A stretch of 64,000 bases of DNA from assembly GCF_037042905.1 (NCBI RefSeq), contig NC_087259.1, positions 18,207,501 to 18,271,500 of the forward strand. Reading direction: 5' to 3'. Shown here piece after piece: positions 47,080 through 59,600 of this stretch. The first letter of the stretch is position 1. Each line of letters starts with the position of its first letter. The stretch is from Lytechinus pictus (Eukaryota > Echinodermata > Echinoidea > Temnopleuroida > Toxopneustidae). The notes beneath the pieces were generated by a model. That model worked only from the letters and a program-made list of their open reading frames with translations. It did not search any database and was not told the origin of the DNA. The translations under genes were made by a program, and so were the position numbers.

Positions 47080-48940
47080 CGTATGTCGCCCAAGTTTACA
47101 GTTTGCTAGATAACAAGAAAAACTAGTAGTAACAATTTAACAAACATAGAATGAAGTATGAAGTGTATATTTCCTACTGTTTCACTCTGAGGAAATCCGA
47201 ATACAAAGTATTAGGGATTGGCAATGTGCCTTTGATATCAACTAGTAAAGACCATCCATATAGAGAGAAACGTGTAAAACGACATGACCATTGACCTTAA
47301 TACATCTCTTGAATGAAGTTTAATGACCATTTGCATCAAAATGGTCTGAGATATCCGAAAGGCGTTTAAATGCTTTACATTAATTACAACGACCCAGTGA
47401 AATTCTATTATGTTAAATAAAGTCATATATCACACCGTTAATTAACATTGCACATTTGAGAAACAGTTCCTCGACAAAAGCATGACAAAACATTTTTGTG
47501 CTAATAATATACAATATGAAATGTGTGATAAATATTTTTTTTCCTAGAAAACATTAAAATGACCCCTAAATTTTGCAGAGGACCATGCGTTACTGTCGTT
47601 CATAAAAATATAATAAAAAACTAACGTCCACATAATAACTCTGGAAATGCTGCTTAGTCTACCGAGACTAAACATACAATACTTGAATTGAGAAAGCAAA
47701 GAGGGTGTTTACCTCGCCTAGTTTTTAAAAAGCATTTAAAAAGTGATATGAACCGCTTTTCGAGTGACTAAAACCAAATTGAGAAACTGTTAAAAGTCAT
47801 ATTAAAAAAAATATTGCAAAGATTTATTTAAAAAAAAGTCCTTGTGAATTAAAAATTGTGCCTTCGTGGTGCGATTTTTTTGAGCATCTGATTAGATTAA
47901 AAGAACGACCATTTAACACTTAAACGTATACGTTATGATAAAACAACACTTGCCATCACATATCAAACTAGAACAAGTTTAATCAATCATGTCGAATTTT
48001 AAATAGTATGTAAATTTCCACTAAAAGCGCAATATATGGGAGGGAGCTCATGCAATTAAAATGGGGTCTCTGTACTCGATTCTGGACGACTCCTTGATCT
48101 ATACCATAGTTGTTCTTCGTTCCATTTTGTCTAAGACAACCAAACCCTTTAACAAATCATCACTTGATCTACGATGGTCACTTTGTGATAATCATTTCAC
48201 CCAAGGGTTGAATACTCTCGCGACCAATTTATCTAAATTTTTACCTGACCATTTGATCTAATACTAGTTCTTCAAATCATGTTCTTGACGTCACGGTGGT
48301 CTTCGTCAAAATGTGCACTGCACGAGAGACATAGCCAAGTGGAATTTCTTGAAATGACCAACTTTGCTCGGTGGCAACAATTACGTTTTGGACAAAATAG
48401 ATCAGATCAAGCAAGATTAAACAAAAAATAAGACATATTTGGATTAGACCAATTATAGTAAATTCACCGATAAATGATGCACATTGCTTTGCAGAATAAG
48501 CTTACTCTTGAAATCTAAACTAAAGTTGACAGACCCGTACAGAAGACAAAACTGATGGTCGACTTGAATTATTGTTAAATGTACCCTCGTCAGAAGTAAT
48601 GGTTACCAATCCTAGGCAGGCTTGGGTAGTTATGACCATCTTCTAACATGAGCTGACGACGATACTGAAGAAGAGAGAAAATGAATATTTAACACAATAC
48701 AAAACTAATAATCTCGATGTCATCGCACCTTATTTCTTCAACCTTCACTAATAATTGGTTTAAATTTGATTAGATTGGTATAAACAGAATTATAATAGTT
48801 CACTAGACTGCGTCTAGACAGCAAGGTGAACATGATGAATTCTAAATCAGAGGTACGGACAGGCAGTTCAGATTACACTGATGTTGCTTAAAGTGACTTT
48901 GGCATGTTGTATTCAAACATTTCATCTGATTCAAAATGAT
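47080..48940. other. No gene; degenerate TGGTCTAAT-related sequence
   Basis: Between about 48060 and 48480 there are scattered 'acttgatctac', 'atttgatctaat', 'ggattagaccaat' and 'taaattcaccgataa' words related to the element at 36201-38400, now badly decayed. The rest shows nothing. The 3' UTR of the minus-strand gene should begin just below 48950. Confidence 0.4.
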
Positions 48941-48949
48941 GATGGAGGC

Positions 48950-49767
48950 CTACATGTTTATGGATTTATTTTGAACATAATTTTGGGCGTGTGTTTTGGA
49001 ACTTACCATTTGGTGACGCCTCCTGTCATCATATTTGTCGCGATGTTCTTTAGGAGGTAATGTGGCGAACGGGTTGGGTAGTGGGTACTCTAAAGCCATA
49101 CGATAATCCAATGGGTGTTGATGACTGGAATATTGAAGGGCTAAACGATGGCGATCGGGAAACTGCAGGGCTAGTCGATGACGATCGGGATATTGCAGGG
49201 CCAGTCGACTGCGATTGGGATATTGTGGACCTAGTCGATGACGACCAGGGAATTCCAAAGAGAAATAGTTGTCTGGATATGCGAGGTCGCTACGTTGACG
49301 ACTGGAATATCCAAATTGACCAAGCTCTATGTCGCGCATGAGGTGGAAATTCTGGTTAAGTGGTTCCTCCGATCGGAATACGGCGTTCGGAACATTCTGT
49401 ATTTGAGTTATATTGTTATGTTTAGGGCGTGTGTCCAATCCTGATCCATGTTCCCTAAACTCTACCAGACTCAATGGATGAGGCTCTTCCGCCGTAACCA
49501 CGCGGTTATCATCTTCACGCGTGTATTTTACCAGAGCTAAACTGTTCTGTGCAGGAGGTGGATTTCGGCTTTCTGGAGTGGAGTATACGACGATATCATT
49601 GTGGATATAATTTTGAATGTTCTGTTTTTCGGCCTTCTTCAATTTACTCGTAGATACTATACAGCAGATGAATAAGAGTATCATTCCAATGAAAAGTACA
49701 ACCAGGACACCAATAACGATGGATATAATGATGGTGATGGATTCGGAATTTGTTACATCAACATGAT
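48950..49767 (-). CDS. EGF/SEA gene last exon: transmembrane helix and cytoplasmic tail
   Basis: The acceptor 'atttcaacttacag' is followed by phase-1 sequence [10 protein letters not shown], a hydrophobic helix ([20 protein letters not shown] plus LLFICC) and a basic stop-transfer KLKK. The tail is about 235 residues and ends SINM-stop at 48950. It contains a tandem 10-residue motif of the form [10 protein letters not shown] (four to five copies), several YP and Tyr-based motifs, and PNPFATLPP with an NPF tripeptide. Confidence 0.8.
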
Positions 49768-52700
49768 CTGTAAGTTGAAATAAGCAGATGGTAAGTAGGC
49801 TGGTAGAAGGTAAAAATAATGGAACAAAAGTGCACGAGGTATAATGGTTTATGGTCGCTTCCCAAGAAGTTGTGAGATTCCACCATCGTCATGATCGTAC
49901 ATCTTACTCGACCCCCAAGTTGCTCCATGCCTACACCAATACGCGCATTAGCCCATATGTACACATACAAACATCAGACTCTCGCTCACCCTCGCATAAT
50001 ATTCTCATCCACACCCTAACCCATCAGTAAATTGCCAATTCGTCTATTGCCAACTCGTCTACTCATCGCATGGTCTTCCTTCGTTTAGTCTAAGGCTATT
50101 CCATCCATCAAATTATTCAAAACGAAAATTGTAAATATATATAATGATAAATCCGTACAGCAAATGGAAATGGTCATTTTCAGTGGGGTAATAGTATATT
50201 TTTAGTCCAATAGTGACACCACGAGCCCCCCCCCATATTCCCTCCAGTTACTGTTTCTTTACCTCTTTCGCACAACCTTCCAGTGCCCGCACCAGGAGGT
50301 GAGATGTCTAGGAAGCCTTGGAGACAGGTGCAGGAGAATGACCCGGGTTCGTTGATGCATGTTGCCAAGGGTGAGCAGTCATTCTGGTCGGCAGAGGTGC
50401 ATTCATTTTGATCTGAGGAGATGGAAGATTTGAGGAGCATAGAATATATCGAGAGAGTAGGGGGAGGTTGTCAAAAGAAAGGAGAATGGAAGGAGAGAGA
50501 AGAAATGGAAGAATAACGGGAATAAGATGAAGAAGAGGACGAAGAACAAGAAGGAGAGGAAGAAGAAGAACGAAAACAAGGAAGAGGATATGATGGAAGG
50601 AGATAGAAATGGGATTAGATGGAAAGAAAATGGGAGTGGAAAACCGAAAGAGATACAGCGGTACGTCAAAATTCAAGATAACATTTCTAGATCATCTCAG
50701 CACTAACTTGTTTCCCAATATGCATAGTGACATCGAACACCAATGATAAAAGGGAAAACACCTTTCTGTAGGAATATTCAAATTATGAAAACCCAGATCG
50801 ATATTAAAATGGTCCCTAATCAAGGAAAATTTAGTGACAGACATTTTATCAATAGAGCGACCGCATTGTTAGCCAGCAAAATGATGTAGGTCTACCCCCC
50901 CCCCTAAAAAAAAACCCATTGTAACTGGGCTGGAAGGCATATAAGGTTCATTTCCAACGTTTTCTTACCATCAATCATCATGCTACTAGGGTCAACACTG
51001 ATTATATCTTGACCAGCTAAAATCGTCCCGCTCCCTAGACCTCTCGTAACGGCGGTTATAACCGCAGCCTGAGTTGAACCGACCGCAGCGACAAGATCAA
51101 ACTCTGCGATGACGCTTCCGGCACGAAATGACGTCAATGATACGTCCAATATATTCAAAATTACTGACAGGAGCTAAAGGATAAAAATATGTAAAATGTT
51201 TAAAGAAAAAATTACATCGCTAGGATTTATTACCATACAATTCGACAACATTCAGCCACACTCCTAAAGACCATGAAGACGTACAAGTACAACATTCGTT
51301 CATTGCAACACCTGTTTACGTTTTCTAAATCCCTACACATTAGCAAGAATAGATTTAAATTCATTTTTTTCCTCCAAAAATACATCGTCATTTGACCTTC
51401 CTCTCACTAAGAATATGAAATAAAGGCACTTTCCTTTGCAAGATTTGGATGCTGGTATATCCCTCCACACTTTTTTTTCTTCAAAATCCCCCGAGACCAT
51501 TAGCTTTGATCTTTCCCTCACCAAGAATATAAAACAAAAAGCCCTCTTTCTTTGCAGAAATGGGATGGTACTACGGCTAATCCTAGATCTATAGGTGTTT
51601 TTTTATTTTTTAGTAAAAAGACAACATTTTACCAATTATCAACGAAATAAAGATAATGGCTTATATCTTTCCAGTCGTTCTAATGTGCGATATACGGCAA
51701 AACCCTTAATTTCCCAATGCAATCATGTGAACGTGTTAAATTTCCAACCCCGTATACTCTCCAACTTAGACGTCTAAATGTGAAAGGAGATACATAAACT
51801 TAGAAAGAGCTGGTGTAGGTACTTTTCAACAATATCGCTACTCATCCGCCATCAGAAAAGGCGTCGCGTCGTAGACGACGTTCATTAAAATGTCCGAGAG
51901 TAGTATCTCAGCACCATGTACAATCAACCCCACTCATGCCGTAGTCACACCGGTTAAATTGACTCCAGACCAACCAAGTCTATTACGTAATTATCAATGG
52001 CATACCCTTGGTCAGTATGGAGTCTTATTCGTTGGTGTGACTGAAGATGGCGCCTTTTATGTAAGGTCGATTTCCGTAGATAATGCCTTCCTTCGATGCG
52101 TTGAAGATGTATTGTTACATCATTATCCTCATCACTGCAATGTTATAAGTTTTAGGGAAAGGTTATGTGGAATCCTCACCGTGCCTCGAAGCTGTTGAGC
52201 TAATTGTTGAAACCCTTCCCTCGAGGGATCAGCCAGAGCAGAAGTGTAAAGCAAAGGCGATCCGTTGATAGATATAAAACGCAGTGAACCTTTGTACGTT
52301 TCAGTTGCTTGAATAAATAGAAATCAATGCAAGGTAAATAATATAATTTTCATATACATATAATCACGAATACTTTCATAAAATAAAAATCATATGGACT
52401 TATGATTTTTCCAATATATATCAATATTAGTATTATGATTATTATCAGAGTTAAAATAAAAAAAAGTGATTACTGACCATCGTTATTATTATCATCATTA
52501 TCATCACATTTTCTATCATCATGGTTTAATACAAACTTTTGGTAACCTCATGCAGCCATCGGAAATGAAACAAAAAAATCAATCAATATCTTCGTTATCA
52601 TCGTCACATTTCCCAAACAACTCCATCGTTCAACAAACTAAATGCAAAGACCGGTAGGAAGAAAAGGTTATAAATCTAAAAATCTAGTAAAATAAATAAG

Positions 52701-55700
52701 AGAACTACATATAGAAAGATTGTGTCGGGGACAAAGGGTAAAGAGAGGGAGAGAGAGAGGCGAAGTTGGAGGTAGTACTTGATATTCTTACCTTGGCAAA
52801 CTCCATTTCTTTTGAGGTATCCAAGTCTGCAAGTACATAACCCAGAAGTACTACATATCTCATGACCTAGTGTGAAGCACTGGTCGTCATTTTCACAGGA
52901 CGCCATCACTAAAGAACGAGAGAGAGGGAGGGGTTATATTGAGATAGAGGAATATAGGAAAGAAATAGAGGAAAGGATTAGGACAAATAAGAGGGGGAAG
53001 GGGGGAATGGACGGCAGAAAAAAAAAGAGAAAAGAGAGAGAGTATCTGGAGTACTGAATTATCAATCGATGAAAGAGCAAGAGGTTGATTCGGGGCAATA
53101 AGTTAAATTTCGTTCTTATTTCTACGTAGTCTTTATACGTAGAGAGTACAGTTATACAGTTGAGAGTCGAATTGATTCGAGTCAAATGACCCATTTTACC
53201 GTGACGAGTGAATTACCGGTTAATGCCACCCCATTCTCACTCAAATTTATTCAAAAATGTATAATGATTATATTATGACGTAAGACTTACTCGATTCACA
53301 GTACTGTCCTTCGTAGCCCGTAGCACACTCACAGGTAAACATATCTTTGAAGTTTCTACACGTACCGCTATTAAAGCATGGCTGAGAAAGACACTCGTTG
53401 ATATCTGATTTTGGAAAAGAGATAAGATATAAATTCATTCAATATTTCATTCATTAAATAGGTTTGGATATCTTCAATAATTCATTAAGGGAGAGAGATA
53501 GAGATACCATGAGAGAAAATGATCAGAGATAACATGGACAGAAATGATGCAGAAAGAAATACGTAAGGGTGGTCTGAACGAGGAAGATTTTATTATTTTT
53601 TTTTTTCTTTCATAGAAAGATTTTATTCAAAATCAAACACGAAATCAATTCAATTTACAGAAAAATCATGAAGCGAACATGTTTACAACAACTGTACATG
53701 CGTACTATTATCTATTGATAAAACAAAATTATGATGTTTTTGACTAAGAACCCTTTCAATTTCACAATAGCGTTTCAATACGTTCTTAAAAGAACTAAAA
53801 CACAACCGATCTCCCTTACAACGTGTCGAAAAAATAAAATATTTAGCGTAAAGAATATAACGGTTTACAGTAGAGTATTGAGCGTCAGGGGCAACCAAAC
53901 AAAAGTAAATTCTTATTAAAATACACGTCATTGTTAAAAAAAGAGGTTTGGAAGTTTTGAATGAATTGTTGAGTTACAGGGCAGTCCCAAAACAGATGTG
54001 AAATGCTTTCAACAGAGGAAGAACAAAATGTACATAAATTAGATTCAGACAAGCCAATATCGTAAAGATGAACGAGGAAGATGCTCAAGACAGAAAACAG
54101 GAGAAAGGGGCAAGTGATATCATGGTCATGATTATGCGAGATTCAGTAATCTAATATCAAAAGGAAAGCGCTGACTTAAAATAATTTCATTTTAAACAGT
54201 GTGAACTGCTAATTACCGTCACATATCCTTCCATCACTCTGGGTAGAGTCTGTATACCCAGATAGGCAAACGCAGTCGTATCCACCGGGTGTGTTGGTGC
54301 ATTCAGCAAACGGAGAGCAATCATTTAACGACGAATCGCTGCACTCATCGATATCTATATATAAAATAACAAAATGACAAAAACAATTTTTTTTTAATCC
54401 AGATGCTCAAAATAGTATGCTTTATCTTTCGTGTCTCAAACATTAAGAAACAAGAGCTGCACTGACTTAAACATGTTAAATCAACTCTTTTGTGCTACTG
54501 CATTTTTTCTTCTTCTAATTGGCACCGATTAATTTGATTGTAAAAAAAACCTGTGATATGGGGTCCTGATCTCCTCTGTCCGACTAGAATAGGGTCAACT
54601 ATGACGTGAACAGGTTTGGGTTCTCATATGATTCTAAAGATGCTCTACTAGTTTGACTAGAACTTTTGCCGCTACACACTGGACTCTGTAATCTACCAGT
54701 CTTATCTGTCTATTAAATCTGTATAATATTTGTGATGAAATAATTACACTTTCTTACCGATGCAGAGCGTTCCTGGTCCATCTATGGAGTCTCCTTGATC
54801 TACAAATCCTTGAAGACATGTGCACTGATAGGAACCAACCGAGTTGTTGCAGGCAGAATAGACAGAGCAAGCGGAGTATTCTGTCTCATTGCATTCATTC
54901 AAATCTAAATGAGAAAGATATGTTCAACGTCATTTCAATCTTTTTTTTTCGAGGACGAAAAAAATTACTTTCTTTCTTTTCTCTTAGCTTTCCTCCCAAT
55001 TTTCCCAGTTTCTCCTCAGTGCTCACTCTTTTCACTGCTTTGAAATGGTAAGGGGATTTGACTTTCATCCCAAGCATCCCATCCTTACAACCCAAAATAA
55101 AGTTCGCACGTATCCACCATAAAGTATTTGTATAGTCCATGCAAAAGGAATTTTGTATACGGACTTTAAGAAAAACTGGGTAAGACACTACTTTTTACAC
55201 TGCGTTCAATTAGACAAAGATTGTGTTTAAGATGACGACGCCTAGCTATAACGTCAACAAATCGTTCTACAAAATTCATCATCCACAAAAATGTGTGAAC
55301 TTTCTTTTTCATTAACTTGCCTTAGAATTTAATATAATCAATAATTTTGGTATTGACAGACTATTGATAAAATACCAATTTGATGACAAAATTAGGATAT
55401 TTTTTACAGAAGAAAAATTTATCTGTCTTTCGAGCTTTAAGCGCTCCATTTTAATTCATCATTATTGAGAGCCATGTTGTACCTTGAACAGCAATAGAAG
55501 TAACATTCACTGTGAAAGATGAGTTTCCAACCGACAGGTCATCGGCGGCAAAGTAATAATTATCCGTCATTAGTTCATAAATCATGACGTCATTTGATGT
55601 ACTGTTCGGGTCAAGAACGATGTCGGCCTCCACTACGGAATTTCCGTTCAAAAATGATTTGATGTCGACGCTTACGACAGAGTTCACGAATATTTCCCAC

Positions 55701-56590
55701 CTTGATAACCGATGGTTAATCTGAAAAAAAGACCAATCACAGTAATTCTCCCTTTTAATTGGGGTTGATTTGTTCAGTCTATTCATGATAAATGAAAAAA
55801 AAAATCAAAGCTTTATATCATATCATATCTATCTTGGGTTAAAATCTGTCCAATCTAATTGAGGTTTGGGACAAATCCTTCATCTTTAAACATTTAAGCA
55901 TGGGGCTCCATGACTTAAGTGTCTTTTCAGATTCGTCTCCAAGTACCATTGTCTTCTCAATCTCATTCTTATCCAGTGTGACGTCACATCGGCATAAAAT
56001 ATCCAATAGAGAGATATAAAAAAAGCCCAAGTGTAATTAAGTATCTTGTCAGATTTATACTAATAATACAAGTCACCTGTTCGAACCCTTTGATACATGG
56101 TTATCACGAAGACTTATTGTTTACAATCGCAACTATTCGCAAAGAACATACTGAAATAATGAACTCAGTCCTCTTCGTCAATTCATAACGATATAATTGC
56201 TGTTATGAAGGGTGTGTGTTTTCCTACCGCATATTCTAGTTCTTCCGTTATCACTCCAATGCTAGTGTTAAGGAAGTCAAGGTATTTCACAGGTGACCCG
56301 TTGATCTCTGTCAGCTCAAAACTCATATCAAACCGTCTGGGAACTAATACAAAATATAATATATTCATTGTGGTTGTGTTAATGAATTAGCAGCATACGA
56401 ACACAAGAAAACCACCATCAACTTTACCATTTCATTAATTCTTAACACTATTACCACTACTCATACAACAATGACTACCATTTATACTTTTGCTGGTTTG
56501 CTGTTACTACTTCTACTACCTCGAATACAACTACTAATACCACCACCACCACTGTTACTACAACAGCCACTACTACTACTACAACAACTT

Positions 56591-56623
<33 letters not shown>

Positions 56624-59600
56624 TCACAGCAACATTAATACTACCAATATTACTACAAATACTACCATGTATACTGCAATACCACTACCACTGCTACTGC
56701 TGCTGATGATACTATTCCACTTCTATACGAGTTTGATATCACCAGAAAACTTGGATCTCTTATTTCATTGGCATAACCTGTAGATATCCCGCTTAAGTTT
56801 CTCCTCCCGCCCCCCTCTCTCTTTCTCTCTCTCTCTCTCTCTGGAATTGTTTGATAACGCCCAAAGATATAGGGGTACGTCAGTGTTTCAAAGAAGCGCT
56901 CATGGTACTAGTGCCTCTCATCTACTTATGCACAAAGTTAAATCTAGCGACTGCTTTTGGATGACTTACTTTGACAACCTTGCTCTGTCCTGATACGACC
57001 GTCTCCACAGCTACACAGTCCATATTTGCAAACCTCATTTCTCTCACATCGATCAGATGAGGTGCAAATTGTTTTACCTGCGCCGAGAAAAGAAGATAGC
57101 TGGTTTCAAATATGTTCCTATTTAAAGTGTCATATTCCAACCCACAAGAGTAGTACTGATTTGAGTATTGAAATTACATTTATTTTATGCACTTAATGTT
57201 AGGTAACAAATACAGGCCTACAAATATTCTTCTACTTCAATTAAATGACCATTACGTGATTGCCCAGCATGTCCATGAAAATACTGGGGGAAAAAGAATC
57301 AACCTGTTAAAGGGCAGTAATCTTATTGTAAAACATCTAGGTCTACAGGTATTTGCTGTAACTCTTGATTCAGACGTATCACATAAATTGGTTAGGAGTC
57401 GTCTACCCTATGATTTTCAAGTATTTTAAAGAGGACGAAAACAGGAAATTAAACAGAAAACATTAAAGAGTGTAAGAAATAGAGGTATGGATCTGGTAAA
57501 TTTTGTAACCCCTGAAACTCCCTGGTTATTCAATTGAAAAAAAAAATTAACCCAACATAACATTAGGTCGTCTCCCCTGAAATATAATAAAATAAAATAA
57601 ATTCCATAGCGCCACCTCTGGTTTGATTATCAACCCACGAAACCACCACTAAACGGTCTCCCTTTTCTCTTTGACCTACCGTACTCGCAGTGGAGTCCTT
57701 CATATTCCGCATGACAAGCACAGAAGTAGCCTGTGATTACATCCATGCAAGTTGCTCCATTGCTGCAAGGGTTGCTGTCACATTCATTGATATCTAAATG
57801 GTAAAAGAATACATTTGACTGTCATGACTACATCAAACAGTGCTGTTTATTTCTGGCTTACACGCGCTTTTGCTGTATGAGATTCCAGAGATTTCGTTGT
57901 GACAAAGGAGATTGGGAGTTTGCATCTGGTGGCAAATTGCCACTTAGTCTAGATCTGGACGTTAGTAGTCATTTGTTTGGTAACCCCTACATCAGTCCAC
58001 TCTCTTTTCACCTTCTCCTACTAGTAGTAGAAGAAGGTGAAAAAAGTGAGGGCTGATGTAGGGGTTTCCAAACAAATAACTACTAACGTCCAGATCTAGA
58101 CTAATTACCACTTGGTCTACACCTGTTATTACATCCATGCAAGTCGCTCCATTGTTGCAAGGGTTGCTGTCACATTTATTGAAATCTAAAGGGTAAAAGA
58201 ATATATTTGACTGTCATTACTATATACAACTTTTGCCATTTGAGATTCCAGAGATTTAGTTATGACAAAAGAAATTTTGAGTTCGCATCTGGTGGCAAAT
58301 TGCCACTTGGTCTACTCCTGATTTTTCTACTTTCCGTTTGGTCTTATCCCATATGGTCTAATCCTTGTTCGTCTCCAACCAAATCATCTACTTACCGTTT
58401 GGCCTACTTGCCAGTTACCAATTTACATTTACTATTTTATAATTGCTAGAAAGGCTGTAGACATTGGCTCGTATTCTGAAGTCAGGTTTAACTTGGACCA
58501 TGGTCTAACTCTGTGCTAAAATTATGGGAAGCCAAAAGTGCATTTTTTAATTAAGTTGTATGTTTCTTATGTTTACTGTGCTCTTCCTGATTCATCCATG
58601 GTGAAGCCAAACATCTTTTATACTTCCTGGACAATTATGAATGATTTGAGAGCCAAATGAGCTGAGATATGATATCTCTACTGTCAGTGATTTATGTAAC
58701 AATTGGCTTTCCATACTTGAACCACAACTTTAAACCTGAGAACCCGATTCAGAATATGGGCCATTCTGTCTTTTATCCACTTGGTCTGACACCTTTTACT
58801 CTATGTTAGATGACATGTTGTAGACCAAATTATCATTTGACCAAGCACAAAATGATAAAAAGACGCAGTGAAAATTTGACCATTTCCGCTATCATATAAA
58901 TCTAAACGATAGATCGTTGGACCAAATGGTAATTCTACCAAAATGAAAGTAGACCAAGTAGGTATAGTCATAACTGTGTTAGAGTTGTAAGAATGTGACA
59001 ATCCTTGGTATACAAAGTGGAAATAATCCAATCTATTACCCTATCATCAATGAGATCATCAATCCCATGATCGAAATTTGAAAGTTGTTGCATTGTCCGG
59101 CATATATTCTTACTAAAACAGATGCATTGATAAAAGTAATACAATTATAGACTGCTGTACAGTTTTTACATTTCACAATTGTTGGTAGTCAGGCAGCCGT
59201 CAGAACTCTTTTAGGAGCAGGACCGGCATGAAGTGCAGTCAAGAGTGTAGCGTATAACAAACCCATTATCATGCATATAGTGCCAAGATCGTATCAAATG
59301 AAATTACTTGTTTCACTAACCTTTGTCACACGTTTGTCGTCTGTAATCATTGGTGTGTAAAACATTGAGAGGCTGTAATCAAGATATAATCAATGATTAG
59401 AAAAAATCAAAGTGAGAATTCATCTCGATCCACAACCTTAAAACTTGTGTAAAGGATAGGCAAACAACGGGATTTCTTCTGGTTCCAAAAGGCAATACGA
59501 AATGGGGGAAAGAGCTTTCTGTTCATGCTCGGCCTTCATTCTGGAATTTCCTCCCTTAACATATCTGTGATATCAACTCCGTCGAATCATTTAAACTAAA

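Larger units (their letters stand above)
57738..58316. repeat. Tandem duplication of half an EGF exon plus flanking intron
   Basis: The segment 57738-58121 (exon part, acceptor and intron, with a palindrome inserted at 57944-58104) is repeated at 58122-58316. Shared words include 'attacatccatgcaagt', 'gcaagggttgctgtcaca', 'gagattccagagattt' and 'catctggtggcaaattgcca'. Confidence 0.8.

Noticed and set aside
51890-52198. 102-residue plus-strand frame starting at an ATG
   Set aside because: It spans a 101-bp MITE and runs antisense over the start of the SEA2 exon (52180-52307), which has far better support.
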